Under the pieces are notes generated by a model that was not told where the DNA came from, did no database searches, and worked only from the letters and a program-made list of their open reading frames with translations. DNA of 44,582 nucleotides from a virus: positions 1 through 44,582 of the IMG/VR virus record IMGVR_UViG_3300045933_000120. One strand, written 5' to 3'. This document shows, in pieces, positions 32,239 through 39,362 of this stretch; position 1 is the stretch's first letter; each line of letters begins with the position of its first letter. Both the position numbers and the translations under genes were made by a program.

Positions 32239-32673
32239 GTGCCAGCGAAAGCGAAGAAAACCCGTTTCATCAAGATCAGCACCAAAGGCAAGGAGCTCGC
32301 GGCCGATGCCAAGAAGTGGGATGCGGTGCTCGACACCACGACCGGGCTTATGTGGACGGTCAAGGAGCAGAAAGCGAAGAACCACGCCGCCGCTGTCACG
32401 GCGGCCGAGAAAACAAAGGCCGCGAGCTACGTTACGGGCTGGCGCTTGCCGACCGTCGAGGAACTCTTCTGCCTCGCTGATCGCTCGAAGTACCGGCCCG
32501 CGATCGACACCGACTATTTCCCTGACTGCAAATCGGATTTCTATTGGACGGGCACTCCGTGGGCGGAGTCGCCCTCCGGTTACGCGTGGTTCGTCAGCTT
32601 CGACAACGGCAACTCGTACTGCTACCACCACGGCAACGACGGGTTCGTCCGCGCCGTGCGCGCCAGTCAGTAA
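32239..32673 (+). CDS. DGR variable protein 1 (C-type lectin fold, DUF1566-like)
   Basis: 144 residues from a GTG after GAGGAG. The core (TGLMWTVKEQKAKNHAAAVT, then GWRLPTVEELFCLADRSKYR, FYWTGTPWAESPS) is the DUF1566/FGE-like C-type lectin fold used by many DGR target proteins. The final 35 residues before the stop are VR1. Ten of its bases differ from the template, all at template A, changing Asp/Asn/Tyr codons to Gly, Phe, Ser, Asp, Tyr and Cys at the expected ligand face. No signal peptide and no fibre domain, so how it is displayed is unclear. It is a paralogue of the next gene. Confidence 0.9.
   Translation: MPAKAKKTRFIKISTKGKELAADAKKWDAVLDTTTGLMWTVKEQKAKNHAAAVTAAEKTKAASYVTGWRLPTVEELFCLADRSKYRPAIDTDYFPDCKSDFYWTGTPWAESPSGYAWFVSFDNGNSYCYHHGNDGFVRAVRASQ
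32563..32667 (+). repeat. DGR variable repeat VR1
   Basis: 105 bp aligned without gaps to the template at 33723-33827. Ten differences, every one at a template adenine (to G six times, to T four times... counted as A to G or T only). The last about 27 bases are identical and GC-rich (initiation-of-mutagenic-homing region). One base later, VR has C (32668) where the template has G (33828). Confidence 0.93.
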
Positions 32674-32703
32674 TCGGTCCATTGGCTCTTTAAGGGGGAG
32701 CGT

Positions 32704-33228
32704 ATGAATTCACTTGGCGTTGAATTGAAAGCTGTCATTGCGCGTCACGTCGCGAGCGCAGATCAGGAACAGATCCTCGCGATCGCGAGCGTCCTTAGTG
32801 CCTTTGCCGATGAGCCACGCCGCGAGATTCTCGCGTCGCTTGCGGGCGCGCGGTTCGAGATTCTCGACGACGAGCAGGTGCTCGATCACGAGCTCGGGCT
32901 GATCTGGACGCGCAAGGACGCTGCCGACAGGACGATGACGTTCAAGGATGCCGAGACGCACTGCGCGAAGCTCGAGCTCGCCGCCGCGCGCGGATGGCGT
33001 CTGCCGACCGTCCGCGAGCTTCTGAGCCTCGTCAACTACGAGCGGCACAACCCGTCGATCGACACGAGCGTCTTCACGGACTGCAAGACGGGCTGGTACT
33101 GGACGTCGACGCCGTGGGCGGAGTCGCCCTCCGTTTACGCGTGGGTCGTCCTCTTCAACAACGGCAACTCGTACTGCCTCCACCGCGGCAGCAACGGGTT
33201 CGTCCGCGCCGTGCGCGCCAGTCAGTAA
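32704..33228 (+). CDS. DGR variable protein 2 (C-type lectin fold, DUF1566-like)
   Basis: 174 residues, ATG after AAGGGGGAG. The first about 60 residues are a helical extension (SADQEQILAIASVLSAFADE) not found in protein 1. Then the same lectin-like core: LGLIWTRKDAADRTMTFKDA, GWRLPTVRELLSLVNYERHN, WYWTSTPWAESPS. The C-terminal 35 residues are VR2, with 12 changes, all at template A, giving Val, Leu, Tyr, Cys, Arg, Gly and Ser. The shared TPWAESPS before VR marks the two proteins as a duplicated pair served by one template. No export signal. Confidence 0.9.
   Translation: MNSLGVELKAVIARHVASADQEQILAIASVLSAFADEPRREILASLAGARFEILDDEQVLDHELGLIWTRKDAADRTMTFKDAETHCAKLELAAARGWRLPTVRELLSLVNYERHNPSIDTSVFTDCKTGWYWTSTPWAESPSVYAWVVLFNNGNSYCLHRGSNGFVRAVRASQ
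33118..33222 (+). repeat. DGR variable repeat VR2
   Basis: 105 bp aligned without gaps to the template. Twelve differences, all at template A, including A to C, A to G and A to T. VR2 also differs from VR1 at most of the shared variable sites, so the two were diversified separately. As in VR1, C follows the repeat (33223) where the template has G. Confidence 0.93.
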
Positions 33229-33243
33229 TTGGGACATCGGACC

Positions 33244-33669
33244 GTGACCTCTAAAGCCCCGCCGATCGTCAAGCTCGCCGAGCGCCTCATGTGCGAGATC
33301 GAGATCATCGTCCGCGGCTTTTCGCGCTACCACAAATACCAGACCGGCGAGGACCTTCGCTCGGCGGCCTGGAAGGTGCTCTGGGCGGCGTATCGGGCGT
33401 ATCTAGACCACTCCAAGCGCACCGAGTGGCTCGAGCAGCTCGTGCTCGCCGTCGACGAGCTCAAGCTGACGATTCAGATCATCAAAGGCATCGGCGCGTT
33501 CAAGTGCTTCGCGCAGTTCGAGGCGCTCGCCCGTTCCGTTTCAGAGCTCGGCAGGCAGTGTGGAGGTTGGCACAAGCAGCACATGAGAGGCCTGAACTTG
33601 GCGACGTCGTCGCCGGGGTGTGCCCAGGTACTGAGTGCCCGCGACGCCTCCGGTGAGGCTCACCGATGA
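33244..33669 (+). CDS. avd: DGR accessory variability determinant (Avd-like)
   Basis: 141 residues from the GTG at 33244; a TTG at 33229 is an alternative. Helices such as IVKLAERLMCEIEIIVRGFS, AWKVLWAAYRAYLDHSKRTE and LVLAVDELKLTIQIIKGIGA fit the four-helix-bundle Avd family, and the residues are rich in Lys/Arg as needed to bind RNA/RT. Avd forms a pentamer that partners the RT in DGR cDNA synthesis in Bordetella phage. The last about 30 residues (RGLNLATSSPGCAQ...) look unlike a bundle. Its stop overlaps the RT start (ATGA). Confidence 0.85.
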   Translation: MTSKAPPIVKLAERLMCEIEIIVRGFSRYHKYQTGEDLRSAAWKVLWAAYRAYLDHSKRTEWLEQLVLAVDELKLTIQIIKGIGAFKCFAQFEALARSVSELGRQCGGWHKQHMRGLNLATSSPGCAQVLSARDASGEAHR

Positions 33670-34970
33670 CGAAGCTGCCCTACCCCTTTGGATGGACAGC
33701 CGAGTCGCAAGATCGCGGGTTAGCGGAGTCGCCCTCCGATTACGCGTGGAACGTCAACTTCAACAACGGCAACTCGAACTACAACCACCACGACAACAAC
33801 GGGTTCGTCCGCGCCGTGCGCGCCAGTGAGTATCGCGGTGCTGTCACCTTGCGCGACCTCCATGCTGCCTGGCGCGAGGCGCGCCGCGGCAAACGCCCGA
33901 GCGAAAGCCAGCTGGCATTCGAGACTGCGTGGATCGACGAGCTGCTCGCGCTCGAGGGCGAGCTCAACACCCTGACCTGGCGGCCGTCGGCGCCGACGTG
34001 CTTCGTCGCCAAGCACCCGAAGGCTCGCGAGATCCATGCGCCGGCCTTCCGCGATCGCGTCGTGCACCACTGGCTCGTGCCCGAGCTCGAGCGCATCTAC
34101 GAGCGCGCGTTCATCTTCGACAGCTTCAGCAACCGGAAGGGCAAGGGCACGCACGCCGCGGTCCGGCGTCTGCAGCGCTTCATGCGGCAGGCAGGCGACG
34201 GCTGGTATCTGCAGCTCGACATCCGCAACTTCTTCAACTCGATCCACCGGCCGACGCTGTACGCGCTGCTCAAGGAACGGATGACTCGGCACGGTCTGTC
34301 GCTGCCGCTTCGTCATGCCGTCCACGCCCTCCTCGCCCGCTCCGCGCTCGAGCACGGCGTCATTCACGCCTGCTCGGCCGAGGAGCGCGCCGCGGTGCCC
34401 GCACACAAGCATCTCGCGAATGCCGCGCCCGGGTGCGGCATCGCGATCGGCAACCTGTCATCGCAGTTCTTCGCGAACGTCTATCTCAACGAGCTCGATC
34501 AATACGTCAAGCACGAGCTCCGCGCGCGCCGGTACATTCGCTACGTCGATGACTTCGTGCTCGTCGACGAGAGCCGGGAGCGGCTCATCGAGTGCCACGC
34601 CGCGATCGCTGCCTTCCTCGAGGACCGTCTCAAGCTCACACTCAAACCCGACTACAAGTTGCGGCCGCTCGGCGCCGGCGTCGATTTCCTGGGCTACATC
34701 GTTCGCAAGACCCATCTGATCGTCCGCCGGCGCGTCGTTCTCCATGCGCGCGAGAAGCTCAAGAGGTGGGCCCGCTCCCACGTTCGCCGACGACAACTGC
34801 GTGCCACGCCCGACCAGTGCCGCGAGCTCTGCTCGGTCTGGGCGAGCTACGTAGGCCACTTCTCGCATGCAGCGAGCGGACGTCTGCACGGGCGTATTCG
34901 CCGGGAATTTACATGGCTCGCGCGCGCGTTACGCATCGCGGGCCGAGCAACCAGGAGTTTCGAACAATGA
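33666..34970 (+). CDS. DGR reverse transcriptase, open frame running through the template repeat
   Basis: 434 residues if started at the ATG at 33666, which overlaps the Avd stop (ATGA). Residues 20-54 are then coded by the template repeat; a GTG inside the template (33816-33818) is a possible later start. RT motifs: YLQLDIRNFF (181-190), IGNLSSQFFA (261-270; SQ where group II intron RTs have QG, a DGR mark), YVDD (293-296) and GAGVDFLGY (near 335-344). It copies the template RNA with errors at A. No maturase or endonuclease domain follows. Its stop overlaps the ParB start by 4 bp. Confidence 0.93.
   Translation: MTKLPYPFGWTAESQDRGLAESPSDYAWNVNFNNGNSNYNHHDNNGFVRAVRASEYRGAVTLRDLHAAWREARRGKRPSESQLAFETAWIDELLALEGELNTLTWRPSAPTCFVAKHPKAREIHAPAFRDRVVHHWLVPELERIYERAFIFDSFSNRKGKGTHAAVRRLQRFMRQAGDGWYLQLDIRNFFNSIHRPTLYALLKERMTRHGLSLPLRHAVHALLARSALEHGVIHACSAEERAAVPAHKHLANAAPGCGIAIGNLSSQFFANVYLNELDQYVKHELRARRYIRYVDDFVLVDESRERLIECHAAIAAFLEDRLKLTLKPDYKLRPLGAGVDFLGYIVRKTHLIVRRRVVLHAREKLKRWARSHVRRRQLRATPDQCRELCSVWASYVGHFSHAASGRLHGRIRREFTWLARALRIAGRATRSFEQ
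33723..33827 (+). repeat. DGR template repeat (TR)
   Basis: 105 bp, same length and register as VR1 and VR2. It has 26 adenines and nine AAC codons in the frame of the variable proteins, the usual TR bias that lets A mutate without making stops. Outside A positions it equals both VRs exactly. It lies between the Avd and RT core sequences and inside the RT open frame. The VR/TR difference C versus G just after the repeat may act as the IMH/IMH* discriminator. Confidence 0.93.
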
Positions 34971-36529
34971 ACACTCTCACCACGATCTCGCTCGACATGA
35001 TCCGGCTGTCGCAAACGGTCTCGCAGATTGAGCGCCGCAAGCGATTCTCCGGGGACGAGCTCGCCGAGCTCACCGAGAGCGTCAAGAAACACGGCGTGCT
35101 CCAGCCAATCATCATCCGGTCGCAGGAGGACCCAATCCACGGCGTTCGGGCGACCTACGAGCTCGTCGTCGGCGAGCGGCGCTACCTCGCCGCGAAGGCC
35201 GCGGGCCTCGAGGAGATCCCGGCCGTCGTCCGCGAGGACCTCGACGACGAGCAGGCGATCGAGATCCAGCTCATCGAGAACCTGCAGCGCGCGGACTTGC
35301 ATCCCATGCAGGAGGCCGAGGGCTATCACGAGCTCATGTCCAAGCACGGCCACGTCGCGGACGAGCTCGGCGAGCGCGTCGGCAAGTCGCGGTCTTACGT
35401 GTACGCCCGGCTCAAGCTGCTCGAGCTCAGCGACAAGTGTCGTAAGGCGTTCTACGCCGGCGAGATCTCTCAGTCGATCGCGCTGCTGCTGGCGCGGATC
35501 CCGGTCGAGAAGCTGCAGGCCGAGGCGCTCAGGGACGTACTCGGCGACAAATGGAGCGGCCCGATGAGCTACCGCACGGCGCAGGAGCACGTTCAAGAGC
35601 GCTACATGCTGCGCCTCGCCGAGGCGCCGTTCCCGACCGAAGACGAGAAGCTCAACGGGTCCGCCGGGCCGTGCGGTGCGTGCCCAAAGCGTACCGGCAA
35701 CCAGAAGGAGCTCTTCGGAGACGTGAAGAGTCCAGACGTCTGTACAGACCCGGCGTGCTTCAAAGCTAAGACGGTCGCATTCGCGAACCGGCAGATTCAA
35801 ACCGCCAGGGATGCCGGGCGCGAGGTCATCACGGGCGCGGCCGCGAAGAAGATCGCACCAAACGGCGTCGCGCACGCTTATGACGTTCGCGATGGCTACA
35901 AGCTGGCCGACGAGAAGTTTTGGATAGGCAGCACGCACACGACGCCGCGCAAGCTACTCAAGCCTGACGCCACGACGGCGTTATTGCAGGATCCGGAAAC
36001 CGGCAAGGTCGTCGAGATCGTGCACGAGTCGCAGCTCAAGAAGCCTAAGCGCGAGAGCGGCGGCCGCGAGGAGTCATGGCGCAAGGAAAAACGTGAGAAC
36101 GCTGCCCGGGCGAAGGTCGAGAAGTCGGTCCGGCGCGCCGTATTCCAGGCGATCCAGGCTACCGGGAAATGGCAAGCGCCATCGATGCGCGTCGTCGCCG
36201 AGCTCATGGTCGAGACCCTTGATTACGACGCCGGCGAGGTGCTCATGGATCTACTTGGCGTCCCAGAGAGCAAGACTCGCGGCTTTTTCGACCGGGTCCG
36301 GGATCACGTGAAGGGGCTCACGACCGAAGCCACGCTCGAGAATTTCGTCGCGCAGGCCTATCTCGCCGGCGAGCTGCACGTCAACTCCTACAGCCGGTCG
36401 CCGATGACGCGTCTCGAGGCGGCCGCGAAGCTCGCTGGCGTCGACGTCGCGAAGATCCGCCGCGAGCTGACGCCGAAGAAGAAGGCGAAGGCAAAAGCGA
36501 AGGCCAAGGCCAAGCGGAAGGCGGCATGA
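34967..36529 (+). CDS. ParB-like DNA-binding protein (no ParA nearby)
   Basis: 520 residues. The N-terminal ParB domain has VVGERRYLAAKAAG (residues 67-80) and ENLQRADLHPMQEA (104-117), the CTP-binding boxes, then an HTH (GHVADELGERVGKSRSYVYA). A Cys cluster (GPCGACPKRT, VCTDPACFKAK) follows. The C-terminal third is charged and ends with a Lys/Ala repeat tail (TPKKKAKAKAKAKAKRKAA). It is about twice as long as chromosomal ParB. Phage ParB-like proteins may act in DNA partition, packaging or nuclease roles; no ParA is encoded. Its ATG overlaps the RT stop. Confidence 0.8.
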   Translation: MNTLTTISLDMIRLSQTVSQIERRKRFSGDELAELTESVKKHGVLQPIIIRSQEDPIHGVRATYELVVGERRYLAAKAAGLEEIPAVVREDLDDEQAIEIQLIENLQRADLHPMQEAEGYHELMSKHGHVADELGERVGKSRSYVYARLKLLELSDKCRKAFYAGEISQSIALLLARIPVEKLQAEALRDVLGDKWSGPMSYRTAQEHVQERYMLRLAEAPFPTEDEKLNGSAGPCGACPKRTGNQKELFGDVKSPDVCTDPACFKAKTVAFANRQIQTARDAGREVITGAAAKKIAPNGVAHAYDVRDGYKLADEKFWIGSTHTTPRKLLKPDATTALLQDPETGKVVEIVHESQLKKPKRESGGREESWRKEKRENAARAKVEKSVRRAVFQAIQATGKWQAPSMRVVAELMVETLDYDAGEVLMDLLGVPESKTRGFFDRVRDHVKGLTTEATLENFVAQAYLAGELHVNSYSRSPMTRLEAAAKLAGVDVAKIRRELTPKKKAKAKAKAKAKRKAA

Positions 36530-36759
36530 ACATCTACCGCGTGCAGTTCAAACGCTGCGGCATGTTGACGGGCGTGTATTGGGGCGTCGCTGAGGACGAG
36601 AAGAAAGCCATCGAGCTTGCGACGCTCTTCTCAGAGCGCATCACGGGAGACGATCCGCGCGATCTCGAGTTCAAGCTATGCGAGCTCGTCGAAGAATGTG
36701 ACTTCGGGCCGCCTGGCGTCGGGCACGCTGATCTCTATTCGGAACCGGAGACCACATGA
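36526..36759 (+). CDS. Small protein, unknown
   Basis: 77 residues, coupled to ParB-like gene by ATGA. MNIYRVQFKRCGMLTGVYWG, AEDEKKAIELATLFSERI, then an acidic C-terminal part. It looks like a small alpha/beta protein; no family recognised. Confidence 0.55.
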   Translation: MNIYRVQFKRCGMLTGVYWGVAEDEKKAIELATLFSERITGDDPRDLEFKLCELVEECDFGPPGVGHADLYSEPETT

Positions 36760-37217
36760 ACGAACACGCCGATCCCGGCTTCCGCTCTTGGTGCATCGTC
36801 GAACTCATGGGGCACGTCACGCTCGCCGGTTTCGTCAGCGAGGCGGAGATCGGCGGCGGGAAGCTGATGAAGATCGACGTCCCGCCGTCACGCGGCGCGC
36901 AGGCATTCACCTCGTATTTCGGGTCAAGCTCGGTCTACAAGCTCACGCCCGTCGACGAGGCGACCGTGCTCGCAATCTGTTCGCGCGCCGCGCAGCAGCC
37001 GTTTAGTTCGTGGGAGCTGCAGAAGGCCTTCGAGGAAAGGCTGGGCGCTGTGAAGGAAGATCTGAAAAAAGAGGCCCGCGAAGAAGTCAGCCGAGAGCTC
37101 ACGCACCAGCCAGCACACCCGGCTAATAGCAATCCCGAACGCGACGACGGCCTCGAGGACGGTGATTTTGACGACGACAGCGATCGCGACTATGGCGACG
37201 ACCGCGATGACGACTGA
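36756..37217 (+). CDS. Conserved phage hypothetical protein with acidic tail
   Basis: 153 residues, ATGA overlap with the gene before. The first about 75 residues (WCIVELMGHVTLAGFVSEAE, KLMKIDVPPS, YFGSSSVYKLTPVDEATVLA) match a small conserved phage/plasmid protein of unknown function that I have seen beside ParB-like genes. A helical linker leads to a very acidic C-terminus (DGDFDDDSDRDYGDDRDDD). It overlaps the following gene by 11 bp. Confidence 0.6.
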   Translation: MNEHADPGFRSWCIVELMGHVTLAGFVSEAEIGGGKLMKIDVPPSRGAQAFTSYFGSSSVYKLTPVDEATVLAICSRAAQQPFSSWELQKAFEERLGAVKEDLKKEAREEVSRELTHQPAHPANSNPERDDGLEDGDFDDDSDRDYGDDRDDD

Positions 37218-37422
37218 CGATCACACTCGCCGCATCGTTCCCTGCCGCGAGCAGGGTTGCCGCGCGCAGCTCATTTACCTGCCGACGCGCAACGGATCGC
37301 GGATGCCGTGCGACGCGGAGACCGTGCTGCCCGACGACGTCGTCTACGATCCGCAGAAGCACATGTCCCACTTCAAGACGTGCACGAACCCGAACCGATT
37401 CAGCAAGGGCAAGCGGCAATGA
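37207..37422 (+). CDS. Small Cys-containing protein
   Basis: 71 residues from the ATG at 37207. CREQGCRAQLIYLPTRNGSR and MSHFKTCTNPNRF suggest a small zinc-binding or nucleic-acid-binding domain (C-x4-C, later H-x3-C). It overlaps the gene before and, by 4 bp, the HerA-like gene after it. Confidence 0.6.
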   Translation: MTTDDHTRRIVPCREQGCRAQLIYLPTRNGSRMPCDAETVLPDDVVYDPQKHMSHFKTCTNPNRFSKGKRQ

Positions 37423-39143
37423 CGCTGCCGATCCCGACCAAAGCCCTCGAGCAGCACGTCATCACACTCGGCAAGACTGGCGCCGGCAAGAGCTCGGCGC
37501 TGCGCGTGCTCGTCGAGCATCTGCTCGAGCACGACAAGCCGGTCTGCATCATTGATCCGAAGGGCGACTGGTTCGGGATCAAGTCGTCCGCCGACGGCAA
37601 GCAGGCCGGCTATCCGGTCGTGATCTTCGGCGGCGAGCATGCCGACGTCCCGATCAACGAGCACTCCGGCGCGCACGTCGCCGAGCTCGTCGCCGGCGGG
37701 AACCGCCCGTGTCTGATCGATCTCGGTGGCTGGATGGTCGGCGAGCGCACGCGGTTCTTCATCGCGTTCGCCTCACATTTCTTCAAGCATGCCAGAGGCC
37801 TCCGCCACCTCGTCATCGACGAGGTCCACAACTTCGCGCCCCAGGGCAAGGTGCTCGACGTCGACGCCGGAAAGATGCTGCACTGGACGAACCGGCTCGC
37901 GAGCGAAGGGCGCGGCAAGGGCATCACGCTCCTGGCCGCGAGCCAGCGCCCGCAGAAGGTACACAAGGATTTCGTGACGAGCTGCGAGACGCTGATCGCG
38001 ATGCGCGTCACGCATCCGCTCGACCGCGGCGCCGTCAAGGATTGGATGGACGGCTGCGCGGATCCGACGAAGTCCCGCGAGCTCGTCACGCAGCTCGCAA
38101 GCATGAAGCGCGGCGAGGCGATCGTGTGGTCACCGGAGATCGACTTCGGGCCCAAGCACGTGACGTTCCCGATGTTCACGACCTACGACTCGTTCAAGCC
38201 GCAGACGGCGGTCGCGAAGTTGCAAGGCTGGGCGGAGGTCGACCTCGAGGAGGTCCGCACGAAGCTCGCGACCGTCGTCGCCGAGGCGCAAGCCAACGAC
38301 CCGGCTCTGCTGAAGAAGCGGATCCGCGAGCTCGAGGCGGCGGCGCGAAAGCCGGGCCCGGACCCCACTATCACACATAGTGTAAAAGCGCCCGGGCCCG
38401 ACGCCGGCCAGATCCGCGAACTGCGACGCCGCGCCGAGCTCCTCGAGCGGAACGTCAAGGCGCTGCAGGAGTATTCCGAGGGGCTGTTCAAAGGGGTCGC
38501 GTGGGCAGAGGCGATCCTCGAGCAACTATCGGACGCGCTCGGCGAGTTCAGACAGGTCCGCTTCCCTCGGCAGCCGAAGCTCGTCGAGATCGCGTCGCCG
38601 CCCGTTTCACCGAATGCCCCGGCCGTTTCACGAAACCGCCCGCCCGTTCCGCAAAGCCGCTCATCCGTTTCACCGCGCGCGGCGCCGGACGGCCTGAATA
38701 AAGGCGAGGCGTTGGTCCTCACCGCAATCGCGCAGTTCGAAGCCGCCGGCGTCGAGCGCGAGCAGCTTTTCGTACTCACTGGCTATAAGAGCAGGAGCAT
38801 CGACACGTACATCACGCGGTTGCGGCAGTTTGGATTTATTGGCACCACGTGGCCGGTCGTCGCGACGGAGGCGGGCATTGAGGCGCTGGGCGCGTCATTC
38901 GAACCACTGCCTACCGGCGACAGACTTCGCGAGTACTGGCTCAACAAGCTGCCCGACGGCGAAAAAAGGATGCTCGAGGCCCTCGTCAGCTACTACCCGA
39001 CCGGCATGACGAAACAACAGCTCGGCGATCTCACCAACTACAAAGGACGAAGCGTCGACACATACATCGGCCGGCTCAAGGCTCGGCGCGTGGTCGAAAA
39101 ACGCGGCACAGAATGGTTCGTGAGCGAGGCACTGTTCGGATGA
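37419..39143 (+). CDS. HerA/FtsK-type ATPase with tandem C-terminal winged helices
   Basis: 574 residues. Walker A is GKTGAGKS (18-25) and Walker B LVIDEVHNFA (131-140), with KPVCIIDPKGDW between, typical of HerA/DUF87 DNA-translocating ATPases. A helical linker and a Pro/Ser-rich region (VSPNAPAVSRNRPPVP) separate it from two repeated winged-helix domains (LTGYKSRSIDTYITRLRQFG and LTNYKGRSVDTYIGRLKARR). It likely moves or remodels DNA as a hexamer. Together with ParB-like protein it may act in partition or replication; a defence or exclusion role is possible too. No nuclease domain is fused. Confidence 0.75.
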   Translation: MTLPIPTKALEQHVITLGKTGAGKSSALRVLVEHLLEHDKPVCIIDPKGDWFGIKSSADGKQAGYPVVIFGGEHADVPINEHSGAHVAELVAGGNRPCLIDLGGWMVGERTRFFIAFASHFFKHARGLRHLVIDEVHNFAPQGKVLDVDAGKMLHWTNRLASEGRGKGITLLAASQRPQKVHKDFVTSCETLIAMRVTHPLDRGAVKDWMDGCADPTKSRELVTQLASMKRGEAIVWSPEIDFGPKHVTFPMFTTYDSFKPQTAVAKLQGWAEVDLEEVRTKLATVVAEAQANDPALLKKRIRELEAAARKPGPDPTITHSVKAPGPDAGQIRELRRRAELLERNVKALQEYSEGLFKGVAWAEAILEQLSDALGEFRQVRFPRQPKLVEIASPPVSPNAPAVSRNRPPVPQSRSSVSPRAAPDGLNKGEALVLTAIAQFEAAGVEREQLFVLTGYKSRSIDTYITRLRQFGFIGTTWPVVATEAGIEALGASFEPLPTGDRLREYWLNKLPDGEKRMLEALVSYYPTGMTKQQLGDLTNYKGRSVDTYIGRLKARRVVEKRGTEWFVSEALFG

Positions 39144-39355
39144 TACTCACCCCGGACGAGCTCGAGCAGATCACCGACTACAAGCAGCCGGCGGCACAGA
39201 TCAAATGGCTGCGTCTGCACCGGTGGCGTTTCGAAATCGGTGCCTCCGGGTATCCGAAGGTCGACGTCGCGGAGAAGGACCGGCACCTCGTCGGCGCGCG
39301 CACGGACGACGTCGACGAGGAACCCAATCTTGGCGCGTTTCGGAAGTTCGGATAG
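39140..39355 (+). CDS. DUF4224-like small protein upstream of integrase
   Basis: 71 residues from the ATG at 39140, overlapping the ATPase stop (ATGA). LTPDELEQITDYKQPAAQIK, WLRLHRWRFEIGASGYPKVD is the pattern of the DUF4224 family, which is usually found directly before phage integrases and may be an excisionase-like or architectural DNA-binding factor. Eight bases separate it from the integrase ATG. Confidence 0.75.
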   Translation: MILTPDELEQITDYKQPAAQIKWLRLHRWRFEIGASGYPKVDVAEKDRHLVGARTDDVDEEPNLGAFRKFG

Positions 39356-39362
39356 TCTACCG

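Noticed and set aside
32563-33827. Three spaced 105-bp repeats as a possible CRISPR or simple duplication
   Set aside because: Repeats are too long, lie inside genes and differ only at template adenines, which is explained by the DGR.
38600-38690. GTTTCAC repeats resembling half-sites of the parS palindrome
   Set aside because: The inverted second half is absent and the repeats fall in a Pro/Ser-rich linker of the HerA-like gene, where codon repetition explains them.
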